From positions 252,669 to 316,668 of the forward strand of contig NZ_QENZ01000005.1 in assembly GCF_003096835.1 (NCBI RefSeq): a DNA stretch of 64,000 nucleotides. Direction: 5' to 3'. The translations under genes were made by a program, and so were the position numbers. Below are positions 8,505 to 16,888 of the stretch, piece after piece (position 1 is the stretch's first letter; each line of letters begins with the position of its first letter). This DNA is from Balneicella halophila. GTDB taxonomy: Bacteria; Bacteroidota; Bacteroidia; Bacteroidales; Balneicellaceae. A model generated the notes under the pieces. The model searched no databases and was not told the DNA's origin. It saw only the letters and a list, made by a program, of their open reading frames with translations.

Positions 8505-10183
8505 TAATTTCGTATCAACTCCTTAATGTGGTATATTTGAAACACTAAGTCAGCACCACTTCCTTCATACAATATACCTACATGTTCATCATCAACTTTA
8601 GTCAGGGACGAATAGCCCCTTCCCTCTCCAGAATCTATGAGTGTGGTATGTTTTGGCAACCAACTTTCAGCATCATCTAAACTCACTTTTATACTCATAT
8701 TTTCTCTTTTTGCTTTTGATGCGGGATTGCTGAACAAAACAATAGACCTCAGGTTACCATCAACAAGAAATTCATCTTTTATCAAACTGGCTTGACAACT
8801 AGGTTCTACCAGCGCGCTATTTGATGTTGAATGGTTTGTCCAAGTGGCTCCGAAATCATCAGTAAATGCAATAGCTCTACCATTAGTCTTAGAATCATTA
8901 CCTTTATTGTGAATATCACGCATATTTAACATTAAATTGCCATCATTCAAAACAATAGCCTGAGACTCCATAGTATTGGCTTTAGCACCAGATCCTATTT
9001 GCCATGTCCTCCCTCTATCTTTGCTATAAATAATCGATGCAAAAGGAGTATAAGTTTCACCATCTATAGAGGGTTTATCTAGTTTTTCTTTAAACTGAAC
9101 GGGAAAGACTAGCACACTATCTCCTACTGTGACACCTCTACCTGGTGCTTGCATCAATAGTTGCCAATCAGGATTTTTAACCTGTGAAGTGATATTATAA
9201 GGTTCAGACCAAGTTTTACCATCGTTAGTGCTTTTGACTAAGACTAACTGTCCTGTTCTACGCGGTGACATACCCGGGCGACTACCTGTCCAAACCATTT
9301 TTTTCTCATTCATACCGTGTGCCCATAAGGCTGCAACCCATAATGTATGATTTTTCTCATCATACAGAATAGAGGGATCACCTACCCCATTTAGTTTTTC
9401 TGGCTTTCTTCCATACTCACCCATATCAATAACAACATCGGTGGGTTGCCAAGTTTGTCCGCCATCAGTACTGCGACTCATTCCTACATCTATATCACCT
9501 TGCAAATCTTTACTGCTATTATGACGTATATCATAAACAGCAATCAACGTACCTTTACGAGTAGTTATCAAACCCGGTATACGATAGGTATCAATACCGC
9601 CTTGACCGTGTTGTAAGAGCGCTATCCCAAATTTTCGTTGCAATGAACCCAAATCAAGCTTATACTTTTTCCCACTTATGGTCATTGAAAGCGGTGTTAT
9701 CTCTAAATGATTGTTAATATTCGCATTGTCTTTTAATGAACATTTTAATCTAAAAGAATTTCTCCCTTTCGAAAGTTTCACTTTGTCACTAAAAGTCAAA
9801 ATGCTATCGGCTGTAACTTTAGTTAGCTCACCAAAGGTTGATATACTATCTTTATCATCAATATATTCTAAAGAAAATCCTTTGAAATCTTCAAGGTTTT
9901 CTGTCCCTTTTAGAGTAAAACTCAATCCTTTTAGATAGATTGACATACGATGATCTTTCACTTGGAAATTCCAAGAAAGAACGATATTATCTTCTTTAGC
10001 TTTTAAAATAGGTGTAACATCACTATGTACTTTTACAAATTCTAATGAATTTTTCAAGCCATGAGACAATGGGACTTCTACATCATATGTCTTAGTTTCT
10101 ATGACTACTGGCTCCTCTTTATCCTTTTTACAAGAAAAAGTAAAAAGAATTAAGATAATGCTAATGAATTTATAATAATGCAT
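8504..10183 (-). CDS. nanH: Exo-alpha-sialidase (neuraminidase), lipoprotein
   Basis: The 559-residue sialidase has a lipoprotein signal with cysteine at residue 18 (LFTFSC). An N-terminal beta-sandwich of about 170 residues resembles the sialidase N-terminal domain. The catalytic propeller begins with the Y-R-I-P motif (TYRIPGLITTRKGTLIAVYD). It carries Asp-boxes STDGGQTW, STNDGKTW, SKDRGRTW and TDDFGATW. The fold cleaves terminal sialic acids from glycoconjugates (EC 3.2.1.18). The lipid anchor suggests a periplasmic or surface location. There is no sialic-acid lyase, epimerase or NanT next to it, so released sugar must be handled elsewhere. Confidence 0.9.
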   Translation of the reverse strand: MHYYKFISIILILFTFSCKKDKEEPVVIETKTYDVEVPLSHGLKNSLEFVKVHSDVTPILKAKEDNIVLSWNFQVKDHRMSIYLKGLSFTLKGTENLEDFKGFSLEYIDDKDSISTFGELTKVTADSILTFSDKVKLSKGRNSFRLKCSLKDNANINNHLEITPLSMTISGKKYKLDLGSLQRKFGIALLQHGQGGIDTYRIPGLITTRKGTLIAVYDIRHNSSKDLQGDIDVGMSRSTDGGQTWQPTDVVIDMGEYGRKPEKLNGVGDPSILYDEKNHTLWVAALWAHGMNEKKMVWTGSRPGMSPRRTGQLVLVKSTNDGKTWSEPYNITSQVKNPDWQLLMQAPGRGVTVGDSVLVFPVQFKEKLDKPSIDGETYTPFASIIYSKDRGRTWQIGSGAKANTMESQAIVLNDGNLMLNMRDIHNKGNDSKTNGRAIAFTDDFGATWTNHSTSNSALVEPSCQASLIKDEFLVDGNLRSIVLFSNPASKAKRENMSIKVSLDDAESWLPKHTTLIDSGEGRGYSSLTKVDDEHVGILYEGSGADLVFQIYHIKELIRN

Positions 10184-10209
10184 ATTGTTTCTTCTTTTAT
10201 TTATCTATA

Positions 10210-10217
10210 CAAAGATA
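10210..10217 (-). promoter_or_regulatory. Probable -7 promoter element of the sialidase operon
   Basis: Read on the minus strand this is TATCTTTG, an exact match to the Bacteroidota TAnnTTTG box. It lies 26 nt before the sialidase ATG and between the sialidase and fructosamine kinase genes. No clear TTTG at -33 is seen. Confidence 0.55.
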
Positions 10218-10223
10218 CAATAA

Positions 10224-11069
10224 TTATGCTTTTAGATAGTCTTTAATTATGGACGTTGCTGATTGCAAATAACTATTTCCAAATAAATTAACATGATTGA
10301 GAATATGATAGAGTTTATATAAAGGTTCTCTGTATTGCCATCCTTCTTTAAGAGGATAAACCTCGTTATAACTTTGATAAAATGATTCTGAAAATCCTCC
10401 AAAGAGTTTGGTCATTGCTAAATCTGCCTCCCTGTGTCCATAATATACAGCCGGGTCATAAATGCATGCTTCACCTTTTGAATCTACCATAAAGTTTCCA
10501 CTCCATAAGTCCCCGTGCAGTAAAACAGCTTCTTCTTCGCTCCCATTTAGCACCTCATGAACGGTAGGCTCAAGCTTCTCATAGAATAGCTGTAAGGTTT
10601 GGGTCCAAAAACCTTGATTTTTCAGCAAATCCAACTGATAACGCAAGCGATATTCTCTGTAGAATGTCTCCCAGCTATCACATTTCGTATTGATCTGTGG
10701 AGTGTTGCCAATAAAATTATCTTCAAAGAAACCAAAATAAGAAGAAGTTGTTTGATGTAACTTGGCAAATTTTCTTCCAAATTGTGTAAAAAAATCCCTT
10801 TGAGGCTTCCCCTCTTCTATGAATTCAATAACTAAATATTCCTCATTTGAAAAAATAACATTAGGAACACGTATTGACTGTGATTCTCTTAGCGCCTCTA
10901 ATCCATGAGCTTCACACAGCAATGCCTTAGAATTTTGCATCCCTGTTTTTACTACATACTTATTTCCTTTTTCAGAAGTAACAAGAAAAGTATCAGCTAT
11001 AGAGCCGCCTCCTAATGTCTCCTTAGAAATACAGCTTTCATAAAGATATTCTGAAATTTTTTGCAACAT
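10224..11069 (-). CDS. Fructosamine/ketosamine-3-kinase family protein
   Basis: This 281-residue member of the fructosamine kinase family (APH-like kinase fold) has the nucleotide-binding lysine region YVVKTGMQ near residue 40. The catalytic HGDLWSGNFMVD lies near 185 and the metal-binding ICIYDPAVYYGHREAD-type segment near 205-220. Family members phosphorylate protein-bound ketosamines so that the sugar is released, a deglycation repair reaction; bacterial homologues are often more active on ribulosamines. It is last in a minus-strand operon with the helicase and aminotransferase, 6 nt after the aminotransferase stop. Family is sure; substrate is inferred. Confidence 0.85.
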   Translation of the reverse strand: MLQKISEYLYESCISKETLGGGSIADTFLVTSEKGNKYVVKTGMQNSKALLCEAHGLEALRESQSIRVPNVIFSNEEYLVIEFIEEGKPQRDFFTQFGRKFAKLHQTTSSYFGFFEDNFIGNTPQINTKCDSWETFYREYRLRYQLDLLKNQGFWTQTLQLFYEKLEPTVHEVLNGSEEEAVLLHGDLWSGNFMVDSKGEACIYDPAVYYGHREADLAMTKLFGGFSESFYQSYNEVYPLKEGWQYREPLYKLYHILNHVNLFGNSYLQSATSIIKDYLKA

Positions 11070-11075
11070 GAAAAT

Positions 11076-12266
11076 CTATTTCAATGCACTTATAATTAGG
11101 TTAATCGCTTCCTCAATTTCCCAATCAGTTATGTTTAGCGGAGGGGAAATACGAAATGTATTCGAATAAAATAAGAATGGGTCATTTATAAGTCCTAACT
11201 CAAAACCTCTTTGCATATAGCTTTCAAAAGAAGCTGCATCGTACATTTCTACAGCCAAAAAGAGACCAATACGTCGTATTTCTTTTACTTGTGGCAAATC
11301 CTTTAATGCTGTTTCGAATCGTCTTCCCTTTTCTTCAACCTTGTCTAAGATATTACCCTCAGTTAACAATTCAAAAGAAGCCAAACCTGCAGCTGCCGAT
11401 ACGGGATGCCCCCCAAATGTAGTTATATGACCCAACATGGGATTGCTGGTAAATGAATCTAAGATTTTTTTATCAGAAATCAAACCACCAAGAGGCATAC
11501 CACCGCCCATTGCTTTAGCTAAACACAAAATATCGGGCACAATGCCATAATTTTCAAAAGCAAAGAGTTTACCTGTTCGTCCAAATCCCATTTGTATTTC
11601 ATCGAAAACAAGTAGAGCTCCTACCTCATCACATCGTTTTCTTAACTTTTTTAGGAAATCGTCTTCAGGCAAAATGCAACCACCTTCTGCTTGTATTGGC
11701 TCAATGACTACGCAGGCAGTTTGCTCAGTAATTTGCCTTAATTGTTCTTCATTATTAAATTCTAAGATACGTATCTCTGGCAACAATGGGCGGTAAGCAT
11801 TCTTTAAACTCTCGTTACCAATACTGAGAGCACCGTGAGTACTTCCGTGATACGCATTTTTAAAAGCTACGATTTCTCTACGCCCTGTATATCGCTTTGA
11901 CAACTTTATAGCAGCCTCTATCGCTTCACTTCCTGAATTTACATAATACAAATTATTCAACCGCTCTGGCAACGCATCAGTCAATTTCTTGGCATATAGT
12001 ACTTGCGGTGCTTCTACATATTCGCCATAGACCATCAAATGCATATATTTCTCGGCTTGCTCCTTTACGGCATTCACTATTTTAGGATGGTTATGCCCCA
12101 GATTTGACACGGAAACACCAGAGACCAAATCTATATAACGCTTCCCATCTGTGCTGTACAAATAAATTCCTTCTGCCTTCTCTATTTCAAGCCCTATAGG
12201 TTGTGGGGAGGTTTGTCCAATATGTTGAAAAAATAATTGTCGTTTAGATACCATCTTATTCTTCAT
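11076..12266 (-). CDS. Class III PLP-dependent aminotransferase (acetylornithine/ornithine type)
   Basis: The family hallmarks are YYVNSGSEAIEAAIKLSKRYTGR, FKNAYHGSTHGALSIG, the aspartate motif LLVFDEIQMGFGRTGKLFAFE and LCLAKAMGGGMP, which holds the PLP lysine near residue 248. The open frame extends to 12347, but that part lies inside the helicase gene; the ATG at 12266 sits 1 nt after the helicase stop and gives a normal 396-residue enzyme. It resembles ArgD/ornithine-aminotransferase-like proteins often labelled aspartate aminotransferase family. No arginine genes are adjacent, so the amino donor is open. Confidence 0.82.
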   Translation of the reverse strand: MKNKMVSKRQLFFQHIGQTSPQPIGLEIEKAEGIYLYSTDGKRYIDLVSGVSVSNLGHNHPKIVNAVKEQAEKYMHLMVYGEYVEAPQVLYAKKLTDALPERLNNLYYVNSGSEAIEAAIKLSKRYTGRREIVAFKNAYHGSTHGALSIGNESLKNAYRPLLPEIRILEFNNEEQLRQITEQTACVVIEPIQAEGGCILPEDDFLKKLRKRCDEVGALLVFDEIQMGFGRTGKLFAFENYGIVPDILCLAKAMGGGMPLGGLISDKKILDSFTSNPMLGHITTFGGHPVSAAAGLASFELLTEGNILDKVEEKGRRFETALKDLPQVKEIRRIGLFLAVEMYDAASFESYMQRGFELGLINDPFLFYSNTFRISPPLNITDWEIEEAINLIISALK

Positions 12267-12267
12267 T

Positions 12268-13572
12268 TTACTTATTCTTCTTTTTTCTGCCACTGCGTTT
12301 AGCCGGCTTTTTATTCCCACGTTTCTTTTGATGAAATGCACCGCCACCGCCTTTTACCGTATCTTTCACTCGAATATTCTTAGTAATAATTCTTTCTTCT
12401 TCAAGTAAATCCTCTGATATTTTTAAATTAGAAGGCAATTCAAGTACTTCTATTTCTCGGCTAATTAATTTCTCAATTTCCAGCATTTGTTCTTCCTCTT
12501 CTTCAGTAAAGAAAGTTATGGCAACGCCCGAACGTTCTGCTCGTCCTGTTCGCCCCACTCTATGTACAAATTCTTCATTAAGAATAGGTAAATCAAAATT
12601 AATAACATGAGTAATATCATCGATATCAATACCTCTCGCACCTATGTCTGAAGATATTAAAATACGGGCATCTCCTTCTTTAAATGCTCTTAGGGTTTCA
12701 AAACGCGTATTTTGTGCTTTATTAGAATGGAGTACCCCCATTTCCTTCCCGAAATCTTCCAGCAATTTGGTTTGTACCAAATCAGCACGCTTCTTTGTTC
12801 TTACAAAAATCATCACTTTATTAAAGTCCGGTACTGACAACAGTAATTTTAACAAGTTGATTTTCGTATAGAAATTTGGCAACATATAAGCTCCTAGTGC
12901 AATATTTTCTACAGTTGATGCTTGGCGAGTGACCTCAACACGACGAGGATCCAAAAGAAACTCATCAGCCAATTTACTCACTTCCTCAGAATAAGTTGCC
13001 GTGAATAGCAGGTTTTGATGGCTTGTAGGCAATGCAGCATGTATCGTATTCAACTGATGAATAAATCCCATATCCATTAAACGGTCTGCTTCATCTATTA
13101 CTAAGGTTTTCACTTTCGATAATGTTAATACTCGAGTCATATAAATATCAATGCAACGACCCGGCGTAGTAACCAACAGATCAACTCCTTCGGCAACACT
13201 TGCTGACTGCGTACGAATATTAGAGCCTCCGTAAATGCCTAAAATTCTCAAATCATTAAATGATGCTAAGAGTTCGGCAGCTTCTACCACTTGCTGTACC
13301 AATTCACGTGTCGGTACGATAATCAATGCACGCGGAGCCATTTCCTGAGCATAATGCAGACGCTCCAATATGGGGAGCAAATAAGCAAAGGTCTTCCCTG
13401 TTCCTGTTTGTGCAATACCAATGACGTCTTTCCCTGACCGTATCGGTTTCAATGCAGCCGACTGGATTGGTGTAGGATGTTCAAAACCATTCTCATTCAG
13501 ACTCTTCATTAACGATTTGTTGAGCTTCATCTGCTCAAAAGTGGTAAACTTCTGTTTTTTTATCTCTGCCAT
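12268..13572 (-). CDS. DEAD-box RNA helicase (RhlE-like)
   Basis: All core helicase motifs are visible in this 434-residue protein: Q motif region HPTPIQSAAL (32-41), motif I AQTGTGKT (54-61), Ia PTRELVQQV (87-95), DEAD (160-163) in VIDEADRLMDMGF, motif III as TAT rather than SAT, and motif VI HRVGRTGRAERSG. The C-terminal tail is rich in Lys, Arg and Gly, as in RhlE-type helicases of ribosome assembly and RNA turnover. It starts 1 nt after the upstream gene of the same operon. Exact RNA targets cannot be told. Confidence 0.9.
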   Translation of the reverse strand: MAEIKKQKFTTFEQMKLNKSLMKSLNENGFEHPTPIQSAALKPIRSGKDVIGIAQTGTGKTFAYLLPILERLHYAQEMAPRALIIVPTRELVQQVVEAAELLASFNDLRILGIYGGSNIRTQSASVAEGVDLLVTTPGRCIDIYMTRVLTLSKVKTLVIDEADRLMDMGFIHQLNTIHAALPTSHQNLLFTATYSEEVSKLADEFLLDPRRVEVTRQASTVENIALGAYMLPNFYTKINLLKLLLSVPDFNKVMIFVRTKKRADLVQTKLLEDFGKEMGVLHSNKAQNTRFETLRAFKEGDARILISSDIGARGIDIDDITHVINFDLPILNEEFVHRVGRTGRAERSGVAITFFTEEEEEQMLEIEKLISREIEVLELPSNLKISEDLLEEERIITKNIRVKDTVKGGGGAFHQKKRGNKKPAKRSGRKKKNK

Positions 13573-13573
13573 C

Positions 13574-14083
13574 CTATTGTCCTTGTATTATCCTTGCTTC
13601 TTTCCTCAATTGTTGTAATGTAGTACCAATATAATCTTCCTTCTCATTACTATACTGCATCAGGAGTTCTTCTCCCAAACGCTCCTTAGTCTCAACATCA
13701 GTTGTAGAAGCTGCTTTGTTTATTAATTGTATCAAACGGTCTTTTGCCATTGAGATAGACTGCCATAGAGATTCAGACACATAAATCTGTTGAGAAAAAT
13801 TGTGTTCAAATTCTTCTCTTATGGTATTCAACAACAATAATTGCAATTGCTTTGCATCACTTGTTTTATGCATTAATCGCATTAATAATGATTGTGGCTT
13901 GCTACGTTCTAAGAACAATGAAAGTCTTTCATAGGCTTGCATTTTAAGTGCGAAGATTGCTTTTTCATCTCTTGAAACAGGTATGTTTGGCACTTTTACA
14001 TTTTTGTTTTTTCTCTCAGTCCACAGATATACTAAAAGTACTAGTGAGCCTACAATGAGTGCCATTAATATGTAGTTCTCCAT
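13574..14083 (-). CDS. Membrane-anchored protein of unknown function
   Basis: This 169-residue protein has one N-terminal membrane segment (YILMALIVGSLVLLVYLW, residues 4-21), a short basic linker (TERKNKN) and a cytosolic helical domain that appears coiled-coil-like (ALKMQAYERLSLFLERSKPQ and following). I do not recognise an enzymatic motif; similar small anchored proteins occur across Bacteroidota. It is the first gene of the operon continuing through the helicase, aminotransferase and fructosamine kinase with gaps of 1, 1 and 6 nt. Confidence 0.75.
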   Translation of the reverse strand: MENYILMALIVGSLVLLVYLWTERKNKNVKVPNIPVSRDEKAIFALKMQAYERLSLFLERSKPQSLLMRLMHKTSDAKQLQLLLLNTIREEFEHNFSQQIYVSESLWQSISMAKDRLIQLINKAASTTDVETKERLGEELLMQYSNEKEDYIGTTLQQLRKEARIIQGQ

Positions 14084-14101
14084 TTATTAATAAATAAGAA
14101 T

Positions 14102-14125
14102 TATATTTGTATTTCGACAAAATTA
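14102..14125. promoter_or_regulatory. Back-to-back divergent promoters
   Basis: TATATTTG at 14102-14109 (plus strand) points to the aspartate aminotransferase. TAATTTTG on the minus strand at 14118-14125 points to the helicase operon. Both match TAnnTTTG and lie only 8 bases apart, so the two transcription start sites should be close and polymerases may interfere with each other. Confidence 0.55.
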
Positions 14126-14144
14126 GTAAATTAAATCATTAGTT

Positions 14145-15344
14145 ATGAGTAAGACTATATTATCTGATAAAATAAATGCACTTGAGAACTCACCAACCAT
14201 AGGGATGGCTCAAAAAAGCAGAGAGTTGCAAGCACAAGGAATTGACATTATCAGTTTAAGTGTGGGGGAGCCTGATTTTGACACGCCAGAGCATATCAAA
14301 GAGGCAGGAATAAAAGCGATAAAAGAAAATTATTCACATTACACACCCGTAGCTGGCTACAAAGTCTTATTAGAGGCGATTTCTTTAAAACTCAAAAGAG
14401 ATAATGATTTAGATTACAACACCAATCAAATCGTGGTTTCGTGCGGGGCAAAACATTCATTGTATAATATTTTCCAATGTATTATTAATCCTAATGATGA
14501 AGTCATTATTCCTTGTCCGTATTGGGTTAGCTATAGTGAAATTGTGAAGCTTGCCGGAGGTGTTCCTGTATTTGTAGAAACTGGAATGGAAGATGGTTTT
14601 AAAATCACGCCTTCACAGCTAAAAGAGAAAATAAACGATAAAACAAAAGCCCTTTTCCTAAACTCTCCTTCTAACCCAACTGGCAGTATTTATTCTAAAC
14701 AAGAATTAGAAGAGATCGCTAAAGTAGTGGCAGACTATCCTAATTGTATGATTGTTTCCGATGAAATTTATGAATACATCACTTACGAAGGAACACATGA
14801 AAGCATCGCACAGTTCGACTTTATTAAAGACCAAGTGGTTGTGGTTAATGGAATGTCTAAGGGCTATGCCATGACAGGATGGCGCATCGGCTATATGGCG
14901 GGACCTGAATGGCTTGCAAAGGCAGTGAGCAAGCTACAGAGCCAATTGACTTCTGGGGTCACTTCTATAGCACAAATGGCTTCTATAGCTGGGCTTACAG
15001 GCACTGATGAACCGATTGTAAAAATGCGTAACAAGTTCAAAGAGCGTAGAGACTTAGCCGTGAAACTAATGAAAGAGATACCCGGTTTTGAAATTGAAAC
15101 ACCGAAAGCAGCTTTCTATTTATTTCCAAAAGTCAACCAACTATTTGGTAAAACATACGAAGATAAAACAATAAATAATGCTACTGATTTTTCCTTATTT
15201 TTGCTAGAACATGCAAGGGTTGCCACTGTAACAGGGGAAGCATTTGGTGCACCAGACTATATTCGATTATCGTATGCAACCTCAAACGAAATGATAGAAG
15301 AAGCTCTAAAACGTATCAAAGAAGCGGTGGCTCTGCTAAAATAA
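14145..15344 (+). CDS. aspC: Aspartate aminotransferase, class I (type Ib-like)
   Basis: This 399-residue PLP enzyme shows ISLSVGEPDFDTPEHI near the N-terminus, the substrate-binding SHYTPVAGY, ALFLNSPSNPTGSIYS, the cofactor region IVSDEIYEYITY and the PLP lysine K239 in NGMSKGYAMTGWRIGY. The C-terminal arginine region YIRLSYATS binds the substrate carboxylate. The layout is that of prokaryotic type Ib aspartate aminotransferases, which convert aspartate and 2-oxoglutarate to oxaloacetate and glutamate; some also act on prephenate or aromatic substrates. It is a single-gene unit with its own promoter and terminator. Confidence 0.9.
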   Translation: MSKTILSDKINALENSPTIGMAQKSRELQAQGIDIISLSVGEPDFDTPEHIKEAGIKAIKENYSHYTPVAGYKVLLEAISLKLKRDNDLDYNTNQIVVSCGAKHSLYNIFQCIINPNDEVIIPCPYWVSYSEIVKLAGGVPVFVETGMEDGFKITPSQLKEKINDKTKALFLNSPSNPTGSIYSKQELEEIAKVVADYPNCMIVSDEIYEYITYEGTHESIAQFDFIKDQVVVVNGMSKGYAMTGWRIGYMAGPEWLAKAVSKLQSQLTSGVTSIAQMASIAGLTGTDEPIVKMRNKFKERRDLAVKLMKEIPGFEIETPKAAFYLFPKVNQLFGKTYEDKTINNATDFSLFLLEHARVATVTGEAFGAPDYIRLSYATSNEMIEEALKRIKEAVALLK

Positions 15345-15375
15345 AAGAGCAGTTTCGGTTTTGATACCATCATAA

Positions 15376-15400
15376 AATAATGTTTCTTTGCATTATTTTT
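15376..15400 (+). terminator. Probable terminator after aspC
   Basis: AATAATG (15376-15382) and CATTATT (15391-15397) form a short AT-rich stem with an eight-base loop followed by Ts. TTTCTTTG in the loop (15383-15390) resembles a -7 box and may serve the tRNA gene just downstream. Confidence 0.55.
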
Positions 15401-15404
15401 TACA

Positions 15405-15489
15405 GGAAAGATGACAGAGTGGCCGATTGTGCACGCCTGGAAAGCGTGTGATGTGCAAGCATCCGGGGGTTCGAATCCCCCTCTTTCCG
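15405..15489 (+). tRNA. tRNA-Ser (anticodon GGA)
   Basis: The acceptor arms GGAAAGA and TCTTTCC pair across 85 nt. The anticodon stem CACGC/GCGTG encloses CTGGAAA, placing GGA at 15439-15441. A long variable arm and the T loop GGTTCGAATCC identify a class II serine tRNA. The discriminator is G and CCA is not encoded. It reads UCC and UCU codons. Confidence 0.95.
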
Positions 15490-15729
15490 CTTTAAGTAAA
15501 TGCCATAATTTGACGCAGTCCTTCGATAATACTAAAAGACGTAAATCTTCTCCAGTACGATGTTCAAAAGCCAAAAGATTTTGAACATCACACAAATTAT
15601 TCGCAATTCTTTTAAAATCTATAAAAAATTTATTTTTGACCAACACTATTTTATTTTGGTGCTATTTTTGCTATGCTACTAAACGTGTAATTTTGAATAT
15701 TTTTATAAATACTATTACTTAACTTGTTT
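15490..15729. other. Gene-free region with a perfect inverted repeat
   Basis: There is no convincing gene between the tRNA and the DUF502 gene. The notable element is a perfect 11-bp inverted repeat, GATGTTCAAAA (15559-15569) and TTTTGAACATC (15579-15589), around a nine-base loop. No T-run follows on either strand, so it is not an obvious terminator. An operator or a small structured RNA is possible. Confidence 0.5.
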
Positions 15730-16425
15730 ATGAAAAAGCCAACAAACAATAAGGTAAATTATAAATCTTATATTCTGAGTAAAATATTGAGTGGGTTCAT
15801 ATTTGCTCTTCCCCTCATAATTATTTTACTGCTTTTTATTTTTCTGTTCCGTTTAGTTGTTGGTGTTATCACTCCATTCAGCCAAACACTTACTGATACA
15901 GTGAACATAAACGTGTGGATACTCAATTTGTTTGCACTTTTAATTCTTGTGGGACTTTTTTTACTTATTGGGGTTTTCGTTTCCACGGCAAGAGGACAAA
16001 AATTCTTTCTCAGCATAGAAAACAATATTTTTTCATCAATTCCTCTTTACAATACCATTAAGAACATTATTAATCAATTTACCAGTGTAGAAGATAAGCC
16101 TTTCGAAGAAGTCGTATTGATTGATGTTTATCATACGAATTCGCATATGGTGGGTTTTATTGTAGAGCGTATGGGCAATGGATTCTGCATCGTCTATGTG
16201 CCGACGGCACCTAACCCGACTAACGGATTCGTTTATCACGCTAGAGAAGATGATTTAATCAAGATAAATACATCTACAGATAAAGCCATGGCGACAGTCA
16301 TAGGAATCGGAGCAGGAAGTAAAGCGATTTTTAAAGGGAAAGCCTACGAGGAGTTTGTTAAAGATGCTTTTGAGAAGAAACCTGTTGTAACTCCAAATAC
16401 TATCAATGAAATTACTGAGGAGTAG
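15730..16425 (+). CDS. DUF502 family membrane protein
   Basis: This protein of about 231 residues has two N-terminal membrane segments (around 20-50 and 65-90) and the typical DUF502 signature: STARGQKFF after the second segment, then IYNTIKNII-like PLYNTIKNIINQF and the conserved FCIVYVPTAPNPTNGFVYH. The ATG at 15730 is preferred over the upstream in-frame TTG at 15724. The family is widespread in bacteria; its molecular role is not established. It converges with the ElaA-like gene with 1 nt between the stops. Confidence 0.82.
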   Translation: MKKPTNNKVNYKSYILSKILSGFIFALPLIIILLLFIFLFRLVVGVITPFSQTLTDTVNINVWILNLFALLILVGLFLLIGVFVSTARGQKFFLSIENNIFSSIPLYNTIKNIINQFTSVEDKPFEEVVLIDVYHTNSHMVGFIVERMGNGFCIVYVPTAPNPTNGFVYHAREDDLIKINTSTDKAMATVIGIGAGSKAIFKGKAYEEFVKDAFEKKPVVTPNTINEITEE

Positions 16426-16426
16426 C

Positions 16427-16870
16427 TTATTTTTTGTACAGCATTGTCATATGAGGAATACCATCTTCTAAATACTTATTTCCAGTGGCTTGGAAGCCTA
16501 AATCCGCATAAAATTTCTCAAGATAGCATTGTGCTGAGATGCAAATGTCTGAAGTATGAAAATGATTTTGAATGGCATTAATTGATGCTTTTACTATTTC
16601 GTATCCATACTTTTGATTACGTTGCGCTATTGAAACCACTACCCTGCCGATACTTGCTATTTCAAAATACTCTCCTGGAGCAAAAACACGCGAATAGGCA
16701 ATGATTTTCCCTGCATCCTTCCCTATCACATGCAACGCCATTTGATCTTTTCCATCTATATCTTGATATACACATTGTTGTTCTACGACAAAAACCTCGC
16801 TCCGAAGTTTAAGTATCGCATAGAGTTCATCTCTTGACAATTCATCAAATGATTTAATCGCTATTTTCAT
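16427..16870 (-). CDS. ElaA-like GNAT acetyltransferase
   Basis: This 147-residue single-domain protein has the ElaA opening LYAILKLRSEVFVVEQQCVYQDIDGKD-type block (residues about 16-42). The acetyl-CoA binding stretch is IGRVVVSIAQRNQKYGYEIV (about 73-92), and the C-terminus is ADLGFQATGNKYLEDGIPHMTM. Family members are GNAT N-acetyltransferases with unknown acceptor. The cardiolipin synthase gene lies 18 nt upstream on the same strand, so they may be co-transcribed. Confidence 0.85.
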   Translation of the reverse strand: MKIAIKSFDELSRDELYAILKLRSEVFVVEQQCVYQDIDGKDQMALHVIGKDAGKIIAYSRVFAPGEYFEIASIGRVVVSIAQRNQKYGYEIVKASINAIQNHFHTSDICISAQCYLEKFYADLGFQATGNKYLEDGIPHMTMLYKK

Positions 16871-16888
16871 TCATCATAATATTAATGG

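Noticed and set aside
15257-15646. 129-codon minus-strand frame containing AERGGFEPPDACTSHAF
   Set aside because: It reads through the tRNA-Ser gene and the end of aspC; that peptide is the well-known false translation of a serine tRNA.
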